Assembly: GCA_013115145.1 (NCBI GenBank)
Contig: JAAPAO010000624.1
Span: 1-20,132, forward strand
Source of the DNA: Perkinsus chesapeaki
Lineage: Eukaryota; Perkinsozoa; Perkinsida; Perkinsidae
Length of the DNA stretch: 20,132 nucleotides
Direction of reading: 5' to 3'
Numbering within the stretch: position 1 is the stretch's first letter; every line of letters begins with the position of its first letter. Positions 9,752 to 20,132 of this stretch are shown here, in pieces. The position numbers were made by a program, and so were the translations under genes. The notes beneath the pieces are model-generated. The model did not search any database, was not told the origin of the DNA, and saw only the letters and a program-made list of their open reading frames with translations.

Positions 9752-10395
9752 GTTCGGGGCAACAGTATATTCAAAATAATATATAACTATGATAATATAA
9801 ATAAATTGTACGTATTAAGAGATATACAAAGATATGAAAATACTATATATTCACCAGCACACTAAGCTAGTAACTAATCAATGCACTTGCTTGGCGGCCA
9901 AAGCTTGGCCCACGCACTTGCTCAGGTGGGATAAACTTCGAGGCTGTCTCACGTTAACCTTGCCCATGATACGAGATGTGAAGTGAGTGGGCGATTACTG
10001 TATCGTAATAGCAGCGATTGATGCAGGTATGTCACTGACCCGAGAGCTGTTGCTCCACCTTAGTTATCGTGATGAATCCATCTGTATCATGTTGTACCCG
10101 TGAGTAGTCTCTCGTGATTGCTGCGCTTGAGTTGGATCTTGTCCAATAGTAAAACTCATACTGTAGATCGGGTCCTGGGATGCCTTCTGTCAATCCTGAC
10201 TATCTCGATCACCGTATAAGGAGAAAGTGAGTCTTAGGCGAGCGAAGCAAGCGCCGCGAGTTGTAACACAATCCGCGGGCTCTCTGTGAGGCGCTTTTAC
10301 CACGCTCTGCGAGAGGGTTACCACCTCGTTATAACAGAGTTGGAATACTAAATCGATTGGTGGGCTAATACAGTAGAGTGCACCTTAGAAATATT
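9752..10395. other. Intergenic region with AT-rich patch and palindrome
   Basis: Positions about 9768-9850 are strongly AT-rich. At 9896-9910 lies a short palindrome, GGCCAA-AGC-TTGGCC. It is flanked by identical copies of GCACTTGCT at 9883-9891 and 9914-9922. The rest shows no coding motif. CACCTTAG shortly before 10396 could be a splice or trans-splice acceptor for the next gene. Confidence 0.45.
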
Positions 10396-12432
<2,037 letters not shown>

Positions 12433-13323
12433 CTGTTAATCATGATGTATTTGAGTGGTTTGGTATCAGGCAAAAGTGAAGCCTAGTACGATAGGCAGAT
12501 CCAACGAGAAAACGTAACGGCTTGCAAGCGCTGCATTGGAGCCTCCTTCGATTGTACGGTATAAACAACTCCAACCTTAGTCTCTCTGTTCTTGTGTTGT
12601 TGAGCCTTTGGACCAAATATGAACGCACTTCCGAACCCAACTTTAAGTCTATAAGAATCGCACGATACGCGCTCTAATAACCGGCAAACGGGCTCGCGGC
12701 AGGTGGCCCAGTCTGCGCCTTCCTAGCCTCGAGCTTTCGAACTGTGTTCCACAACATGTGTCTAGACAAAGCCTGAGCGAGATACCATAAGTTGTATAAT
12801 AACATAAAGTGCAAGATTCAGTGACTGGGTCTCAGTCATTTTGGTGTGTAGCAATAAACTCGGTCAATTTGGCGCCCGTACAACTCCGCTTTGTGAGGGA
12901 TCACTGTGGCCATATTACTGTTCGGCGCACACGCACGCACAGCTGTGTTCGCGTATATGTGTTACACCGTGTGACACGCGTCGTATGACTCACACGACGG
13001 CCGCGCTCAGCATTAAGTCGCTGAAAAATGATCTTTCTGGAACGTACCTCTCTGCCGCCTGCTGGACTGGGCTTTGCTGCCCGACTCAACCTCATCAAGA
13101 TGGCCTCTTCAGAAAGAGTTTGTGGGGTGCCAATGAAAAAGTGGCACAACATGCATCGCTTCGCTCCGCCAAAAACTGAAAAATGTCTTCGGCGTGTGCT
13201 AAGACTTCTCCGTGGAACAGGATTGCGTTGATGCAACTTGCTATCAGAACGGCTGCCCCATTAGCCGCTGCGTTCAGTTAGTGGAATTCTGAAAGACATA
13301 GTTGTTCTTCCAACCCTATTAAA
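12433..13323. other. Intergenic region, MAPK to GDPD
   Basis: Several frames of 60-110 codons are open on both strands between about 12840 and 13236, overlapping one another. None shows a motif or a splice pattern. CA/GT-rich alternating sequence occurs near 12925-12985. No RNA gene was recognised. Confidence 0.4.
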
Positions 13324-15884
13324 ATGGCAGTGAGCGTTTCATCAGCGGTAGTGAGTATAGGTGGCGACGATAATGGAGATGATGATGGGTGTGGTTGTAG
13401 TGACTACACTAGAGTAGGCGATAGGCAAATACCAAAGTGTGGTACTGAGTACTGCAAAGATGTTATACAAAATGCTACTACATCCTTCGTGTACTTGGAG
13501 GCTCCAAGGGACTCTCTGAAGATAGACCCGAACTTTAACGATGGGAAGTAATAGCGATACATTGTTAATATGTAACTGGTGTTGGTAGGGCTGTCGCACT
13601 TCGTGTTACTTCCCGAAATACGGATCATGCCGAGTCTATCACGGAGCTTCGAGATGACGCCGATCGCCGTTTCCTCCATTTCCAATTTAACGATACTGCC
13701 ATTATCGAGGCAATAGACGAGGGCTCGCTAACTGCTATAGGATGTAATAAAGGAGGGGAGTCGGTGAATGATGAGTTATGCCGCTCCTGGGGCTGGCTGG
13801 ACGCACAGTCTTACTGGCTGTGGCGTTTACAGAACGTAGAGTGTGCCGCATGAAGGCTCCACAAGGACGGCTGGCTACTAGTAATTGCCTCCGTCCTTGA
13901 ATGTATAATATAGCCCCACCGTAAACTGCTAGGGCTTAAAACCGTGAAAAGGGTAGTAGAACAGTGTTCGTAATGAGATGGGAAGTCGGACGTCGTTCAA
14001 CTGCTTAGTAAATCTTCTTAGCCCATAAAAGCACGGCCTTCCAGCTGTCATCGCTCAGATACCCTCCTTAGTGTCGACGAGCTGCAGGAGTTCCAGCTGT
14101 ACTGTGCGTCGAATCTGATGGTAACTATATGCTCAACCCAGCCAAAGGGATGTCTGGATAGGTTCGTTCGTTGGTCAATGAGAAGCACCGTAAGGTTGGC
14201 TCTGTCACCTTCCGCTTTGTAAATGTGTCGCCATTACCCTCTACCATGAGACACGCGTTCGGTCCCCGATATGGTCCTAGGGAGGGTTCCACTCTTCGAG
14301 CACGTAATGTTGATCAACCGTAGCTCTATTTCGAACAGTAGCTCTATTCCTTGCTTCAGGGACGGCGTCTGGTGAAACGGTTCATGAGATGACGATTATT
14401 GGTCACCGAGGAATCGGTAGCGATGAGATGGGGTCTCGCATCAGGGAGAACACATTGCTGGCTTTCAAGCAGGCCGCCAAGTACGGCGCGGACGCAGTAA
14501 TGGCTGGTGACGTACCATAAGGGGGGATATACGGTCTTCAATGCTCAGATTGAATTTGACGTGTTTCTTACGGCTGATCGGGCCCCGATGGTTTTCCATG
14601 ATCTCGAGATCAACCATTCAAATAGCGATAAGAAGATTCCTATCACGTCGCTGTGTGAGGAAGGTCTTCGTTCGCTGGATGAGGATAACCAGGAGAGGAT
14701 TCTAACTGGGCGAGAGAGAGCAGACTCCGCTGGCAGTGCTGTTGGAGGGAGCTTCTCATCGACGTCATCATCATCGTCCACTATTGCTTCAAGACCGAGC
14801 AACTTACAGTCTTCGGCCGCAGCTGCTGCTGGCGGTAAAATGGGCTCGCTGGAAGCAGTGAAGAGAGTAATAATGAGGGGCATGGGCTAATGGTAGTGCC
14901 GTCTAGTATAGGACTTGGTAAACATTCTTTGTTTCAACATCCATCAAAATCTACTTCTACGGTGAACCTCACGCATGTACTTGAGAACATACGGCAGTTC
15001 AGAGAGTGATGCAGTCTCTGTCCGTGTGTATGACTCCAATGCGAGGGAGACTTGCAAAACCAAGTGTAGAAATGTTAGTTTGGTAATCGTTATTATAATA
15101 CCGCTCTTCGATACTGGGAAGGCGGCTGATTCAAGGTTGTCACTGGTATGTATGTAGCTCTGTAGCTCATGCCGTCTTGCTATTCTCGTGTATATCATCA
15201 TTGTCACCGTACTAATGACGATACGATGCTGACGTTAAAGGTGGTGCTGGTTAAAGGAGCACATCGTATCTGTTAGTAGCCTTTCAACTTGTACGTGATA
15301 CATATATGCATTATAAGTATGGTTATTATAAGTAGTAAATCTGTTATAGGCCGCTTCACCACGGTTGATCTTTTTAACTTGTTGTTGATAGGCTGGTCAT
15401 TCCTAACCAAATGCACCCCTGGCTTTGTAATCGGCTGTTGTCAGGTACGAAGCCTTCATGATCTTGCCGCCACATTCCCTTCTCGAGGCCGAGTCGAATC
15501 CGAGGTCTCACCGTTGGAGGCGGAAGGTGTCCGAGATAGTGCTGCTGTCCAGGAGAAGCTGCCGAGCCTCCGAGCAGTACTGGAGGGTACACCTGAGGCC
15601 TTAGGAGCGTTGATCGAAATCAAGTAAGAGCTCGATATTTGGGCTGATATACAGAGGAACCTAACTATCGAGTATTGTGTGTTATAGTGGAAACCTGGGC
15701 ATGTCTACGACATACAAAATATATGTGCCAGGTACCCCACAGCTGCAGCTATCCGTAAGTTCCCATCGAGATCCTGTCATGATAGAGACACAGTGGCTGA
15801 TGTGATCCTTCGACATATTTACGACTATGGTAGTCCTGCCACTCGAAGGTAAGTATATAGCTGAGCAGCAGCAGCAGGAGGGGA

Positions 15885-15927
<43 letters not shown>

Positions 15928-16599
15928 GCTGCTGCTGTTGTTTGTTAGGTACATGTTTTCTTCGTTCGATCCGGAAATGTGTTTGGCTTTGCGTCAAAAG
16001 CAAAGCCGTTTCCCCATTATTTTGAATACGTGGTTTGGTTACGAGGAAGTGCATGACAATACTGAGGTCGACTTCTCCGATCTTCGAAATGTGAGTGCCT
16101 AGACGGGTTGAGTTATTCCTGATACAGTTCTTGTATTGTCAGAGAGATCCTCTCGCTGCTGCCGAGTTCTGCGCGAGGAACGGTATCGAAGGGCTGTGTC
16201 TCGAGGCATGCTGGCTGCACAAGCACTACGAGTTCGCTGATTATTGTCGTCGAGCCGGTCTGACATTGTAAGCATGCCGAATTCAGCATAAGTGTATCTG
16301 ATGTGGTTAGATACACCTACGGTCCAGAGAATAATAAGACGTCCCATGTTGAAAGGCAAATGCGTCAACTGGGAGTCTCGGGCTGTATCGTTGACAATAT
16401 CGGACGATTCAGAGGTGGCGCAGATGGTGAAGGTGCAATTGTAATCATCAATAAATTTGTCACTTTACAGGAGCTTATTTCGTATTGTCAGATGTCCCTA
16501 GCTGAGGCGCGTAAGCTTTGGTCGGCGAGTGCTACTGCGGGATCGACGACCACCTCGGGCTCATCGAGCTTCTCCGCGACGTCTTCGAATGGCATCTAA
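13324..16599 (+). CDS. Glycerophosphodiester phosphodiesterase, GPCPD1/GDE1-like
   Basis: This family hydrolyses glycerophosphodiesters such as glycerophosphocholine. The N-terminal region includes HRKVGSVTFRFVNVSPL, matching the strand before the catalytic domain in GPCPD1. The catalytic domain starts TIIGHRGIGSDEMG (His 14404-14406), then RENTLLAFKQAAKYGADA joined over intron 14497-14548 to IEFDVFLTADRAPMVFHD. These supply the HRG, E-x-D and second-His motifs. A Ser/Ala-rich insert (about 14690-14840) and a gapped stretch follow. LPSLRAVLEGTPEALGALIE, YMFSSFDPEMCLALRQKQ, NGIEGLCLEACWLHKHYE and MRQLGVSGCIVDNIGRF complete the barrel. Other introns are 13548-13588, 14121-14161, 14304-14338 or 14359, 15849-15948, about 16093-16141 and about 16269-16311. 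Exons between 13850-14070 and 15012-15436 are unresolved. The stop is taken as TAA 16597, after a Ser/Thr-rich tail. Confidence 0.82.
15849..15948 (+). repeat. (ACT)14 microsatellite intron flanked by CAG and CTG triplets
   Basis: A 100-nt GDPD intron holds 14 perfect ACT units (15885-15926). (CAG)4 lies upstream at 15866-15877 and (CTG)3 downstream at 15929-15937. The flanking triplets are complementary and could fold the microsatellite into a loop, bringing the splice sites together. The run gives spurious poly-Tyr and poly-Val frames, which are not genes. Confidence 0.9.
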
Positions 16600-18274
16600 C
16601 TTTACTTGCTAACATCTATCATTGTGGGTGATGAAGTTCATCCTTATTATATATATAAGACAGCTTCTTTGGTCTCATCATCATCAGCTCGAAGCTCTCC
16701 CGATAGATCATTTTCATCGTTATATGACCGAGAAGCCTTATATTTGTTCACTAATCCTGCCTGCTGTTACTGGAGGATGATGTCTCCCTGAACCATTGAT
16801 ATTCTGGTTAGCTGCCAGCTGCCACCGCGCTCAATGCGTATACATCGACACCGATATGTAACAATATATTTCATATGTCTGCCTTCTACACAGTTATCAT
16901 TGTGGCACATTTGCAATTTACTCGGTATTGTCTCGGCACTGGCAGCTTCCACTTTTTTATGATATGGAAGCTTTACCCTGCAGCTCTGGCTCAGGTTGCG
17001 GGCGGCGATAGTTATTACTACTCATTCGTGTGTCGGTATATGGCTACAATGAGCGCTTAACCATCCGATTTTTGCGGTACCTTGTACTACTACTATTCTG
17101 CTGAACTGTATCTTGTAAGACTGAACTAAACTGTTCCCCTCGTATCGTTCCAGTCTACCTAAATTACCTGTACCACCATTGCTATCATCATCCAATAATA
17201 GTGGGAAGGCCGATTTGATGATTCCCTACGCTTGACTGCGAGGATATCGACCGTGTGAGATATAGGAGGAGCGATTCTAGGCAATACCACATATGGTGGA
17301 GATTTGCGTTGAGATATGTAAATGTCTTCTTCTGTGGAGTCCAAGAGTGGGTTAGGAACAAACCTTATGCGCGGGGATGGGACCTTGATATAAAGATTCC
17401 TTACTATACGGCTTTTCAGCCTCACAGTGTAGTCTAACTCTCGAAGTCGTTAGCATTTACGCTTGAAAGCATCTTGTGGCGCTAAACCGAGTCTCCCCAG
17501 TGACAACTCTAACACTTCCAGGATGTTTTGGTTACTCATTAGGAAATGGGAGGAATAACGGCTAATGCGAGCACAGATACAGGCACAGCGCCTACAACTA
17601 CCCGAACTATGAATGATTACAGAGTGTTCTTATATACGCAAGCGCATCGCCTAAGCTAAGCGCAGAGCGGCCATGGAGCGGCGAATCGCGCCTGTGGGCG
17701 AATGGCCCTGCTCGCGGAAAACGGGGTCTCGAATGCACAACCCATCAACAAAAAGATAACAATAAAAGAGAGACCGCCAATGATCAAACGCGGTCGTTAG
17801 GATTCTTGGGGTCAAACTCGCGATCTCGAGGTCTTCAACAAACAGAAGGGGAAAGGGGTAGACAGCAGGCGCAGAGCCGGCGGCAGACCCAGACACTGCA
17901 GGTGCCGACCGAATCGCACGAGGAGGCCAGGCGAGCTCTGGGAGTCATCGGAAGAAGAAGCAATAATCGCTCAATTCGTTATTACCAATAAATCATAACT
18001 TATTAGTGAGACGGCTTCACAAAACCATGTTCCGCGGAGGAGTTGGCTCGGCCAACTTGGCTGTGATTGAGGGTGTTCTTGTTTAAGGTTACGGTGAGTC
18101 CCTAAGCTAGGCAACACGAGGCTTATACTGGCCCCGAATTGCTTTTGGTGAGGAAAGCGTTGGGAGTTCCTAAGGATTCTGTGCGCTGCAGCAGCAGCAA
18201 GGACTTGTTGTAGAATTCTGCGCAGTCTATGTGCATGCGTGGTATAATAATCAATAGCTAAGCGGGCGGCGCGG

Positions 18275-18568
18275 TTGGTTATCGCCTGCCCTTGGTGTGT
18301 TATTGGTTATCAGTACTACCTCTGGCGTAAGCTAACTATCTCTCAAGGTCCCTCATGTTGTGTCAACACATCTGAGCTTCTAGTACCACATCAAAGAACC
18401 GTAGTTACCCGAACCCGATTACAGACTCACCTGCGCTGTGTGACGCTGCGCAAGCGAATATCTTTTGTGGGACCAAGTCTGTTTGAACTCATCCCAGACA
18501 GTGGGATTCCAGCGACTGCTCTGAGGAAAGTTGCCGGGCTTTGGTGTCGCTTTTTGGGCGGCAGTTGA
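18275..18568 (+). pseudogene. Possible non-LTR retrotransposon 3' remnant
   Basis: A 97-codon open frame ends with TLRKRISFVGPSLFELIP. This resembles the loose pattern R-x-SF...GP-x-LW...LP found at the C-terminus of many LINE-type reverse transcriptases. No catalytic YADD or endonuclease motif, target-site duplication or poly-A tract was seen, so this is only a remnant candidate. It could equally be a chance frame. Confidence 0.25.
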
Positions 18569-18752
18569 GCCGGTATTCAGACGAAGGTAAGTGTGCACAT
18601 GTGCAGCTGACTAGGCGTGTGACGCGAGGCTGCGCCGCGGTACTTTCCCTGTTGTAAGTCATCAAATAGGAACATCATAGCATTTTCGCTTAGTTCGCGA
18701 TTAACTCTTGCTCGGATGCTATAACACATGCTATTATGACGTCATTGTTATT

Positions 18753-18776
18753 TCATTATCATTTTAACATTGCAGC
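18753..18776 (+). promoter_or_regulatory. Candidate splice or trans-splice acceptor before alpha-galactosidase
   Basis: A T-rich tract ends in ATTGCAG, with the C and ATG following at once. This is either the 3' end of an upstream intron or a spliced-leader acceptor, as used in dinoflagellates and perkinsozoans. The sequence alone cannot separate the two. Confidence 0.4.
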
Positions 18777-20132
18777 ATGTCACATTTGACGGGAATACCC
18801 ATTACTGTACGTCGTGCATTATTAGGTGCAGGCGTGAATACGTGGGCTAAGGCCGGCGACTTCCCATCCAGACTCGCGCATAAGCTGCATCACAATGCTT
18901 CCAGCGCTGAAGATTCAATAATGACAGCTTCTGGTTATTACACCGTAGCGACCCTCCTACTTTATCAAATCACTCAAGGTCTCGATAATGGCCTTGGTTT
19001 AACCCCTCCGATGGGCTGGCTTAGTTGGGAAAAGTATCGCTGTGAAACAGACTGTAAGAATCATCCTAAGAGCTGCATCAATGAAGATCTTTATAAACGT
19101 ATGGCTGATGCACTCGTCGATCAAGGATACAAGTGAGCCTGACGACCTCAGTCTATCCTCCTCCGGTTAGAATTCTCTCAGAGATGTTGGTTATGAATAT
19201 GTCAATATTGATGACTGTTGGGCATTAAAAGAGCGTGATGCGCATGACCAAATGGTTCCTGATCCAGAACGATTTCCAAACGGCATTAAAGGCGTTGCCG
19301 ACTATGTTCATTCTAAAGGTCTCAAGTTAGGCCTTTACTCTGTAAGAAGCTCTACTCTTAGCTTGCCCTTCTATTGTCGATTCTTGGTACTCTTTCTCGA
19401 TACTTAATGTATCTTCCTTTAGGATATTGGTTCGAAGACATGTGAAAAGTATCCAGGCAGTGAGGGTTATTATGACATAGATTCATATACCTTTGCCAAG
19501 TGGGGAATTGATTCTCTTAAAGTGGATGGTTGTAACGCTTATTACAAGGTGAGTATCTTTACAGCGGTAGTTAGTTGTTCAACCAGGACTTTGAGCTGTT
19601 ATATCCATCCTTTGGTAAAACTCTAAACTCGACAGGAAGGCCGATTCTGTATGAATGCAGGTGAGAGAGAAGCCAATCGTTCTTCAACCAAGCACACATT
19701 ATCCGCTCTCTTTGCTGCCCTCAACTAGGCTTTTCACGAAGATATTTTGTATCATTTCAGTTGGCCCTTATTCACGCCTGGTCACCTGCTTAATACCGAT
19801 GTTATACCCAAAAAAATTGCACCGAAGTGCAATTATTGGCGTATGACGGATGATATTAAAGATAATTGGGGCTCCTTGAAGAAGACAGTTGACCTTTTCG
19901 CACGCCCCGAAGCTAAAGAGTCGATGGTCAGTCAGCAAACATTTAGGCTTTATGTTATTTAATACGCTGACCCGTTAGATACCTGCGAGCGGCCCAGGAC
20001 ACTTTAATGACGCTGATATGTAACTGGCATCACCGCTTCTCGCTTATCATACTGTTTTATGTGAGTTGAAGACTCTCGCCTGAGAGTGTTCAGCTAGGTA
20101 AAATGCACAGTGAGCGTCAAGTGACCTTCTCT
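18777..20132 (+). pseudogene. GH27 alpha-galactosidase / alpha-N-acetylgalactosaminidase, damaged and cut by window end
   Basis: The family removes terminal alpha-galactose or GalNAc in lysosomes or outside the cell. A secretory leader (MTASGYYTVATLLLYQITQG, from the ATG at 18921) precedes LTPPMGWLSWEKYRCETDC. Then come [18 protein letters not shown], the nucleophile motif DSLKVDGCN, and CNYWRMTDDIKDNWGSLKK. The acid/base motif is GPGHFNDADM. Introns are 19133-19181, 19342-19422, 19549-19635 and 19927-19978. Two lesions occur. TAG 19726-19728 lies in frame between LSALFAALN and AFHEDILYHFSWP, both homologous. After NDADM the frame meets TAA 20021-20023, where homologues continue LLIGN. A one-base shift would restore a plausible reading. 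An earlier ATG at 18777 sits right after a strong acceptor. Codons look more AT-rich than in neighbouring genes. Confidence 0.75.

Larger units (their letters stand above)
16600..18776. other. Long poorly coding gap
   Basis: No gene is recognised in these 2.2 kb. Directly after the GDPD stop the same frame stays open from 16600 to 16791 with a Ser-rich stretch. A + frame at 17255-17437 is rich in aromatic and charged residues (ALRYVNVFFCGVQEWVRNK), but the opposite strand is also open there. From 17547 to 17990 two overlapping + frames are Thr/Ala-rich then Arg/Gln-rich, with in-frame TAA and TAG. The gap is the largest in the window and may be decayed sequence. Confidence 0.35.

Noticed and set aside
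12820-12850. Spliced-leader RNA gene (CATTTTGG core)
   Set aside because: The flanking bases do not match the dinoflagellate/perkinsozoan leader and no donor or Sm site follows.
15749-16102. Long frames with poly-Val (minus) and poly-Tyr (plus)
   Set aside because: They are translations of the (ACT)14 microsatellite inside an intron.
19720-20030. Ciliate-like genetic code with TAA/TAG as glutamine
   Set aside because: Exons of the other seven genes contain no in-frame TAA or TAG while using CAA/CAG freely, and the MAP kinase and GDPD appear to end in TAG and TAA.

Overview
The window reads as nuclear DNA of a flagellated protist. The best fit is a myzozoan alveolate close to Perkinsus. Three observations support this. 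First, the C-terminal half of cytochrome c oxidase subunit 2 is a free-standing, intron-containing gene, and nuclear split COX2 is known from apicomplexans, perkinsozoans, dinoflagellates and some green algae. Second, introns are frequent, GT-AG and mostly 26-59 nt. Third, a dynein-assembly factor implies a flagellum. Base composition looks balanced, not the very high GC of green algae with split COX2. The taxon is inference; no rRNA or spliced-leader gene is present to settle it.

Layout, all recognisable genes on the + strand: COX2B (474-1137); mitochondrial initiation factor IF-3 (1302-2410); a JmjC/cupin_8 protein with a signal peptide (2606-4794); a divergent protein kinase with degenerate motifs and Ser/Pro-rich ends (about 4878-8478); a DNAAF6/PIH1D3-like axonemal dynein assembly factor (8996-9751); an ERK7/MAPK15-like MAP kinase with a TDY activation motif (10396-12432); a GPCPD1/GDE-type glycerophosphodiester phosphodiesterase (13324-16599); a poorly coding 2.2 kb gap with a possible retroelement remnant; and the 5' part of a GH27 alpha-galactosidase with two lesions (18777 to the window end).

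Six-frame translation alone is misleading here, because almost every gene is broken into exons of 50-300 nt. Gene models below were built by joining exons at GT-AG boundaries so that the phase is kept and family motifs read through. COX2B, IF-3, both kinases, DNAAF6 and the 5' alpha-galactosidase exons join cleanly. The JmjC and GDPD genes each have one or more unresolved stretches.

The genes do not form one pathway. The first two are both mitochondrial (respiratory complex IV, organellar translation). The DNAAF6 and ERK7-like genes both fit cilium/flagellum biology. I see no CRISPR array, intact transposon, tRNA or rRNA, and no clear novel multi-gene system. The most unusual items are the split COX2 gene, the degenerate kinase, the structured oversized introns and the damaged alpha-galactosidase.
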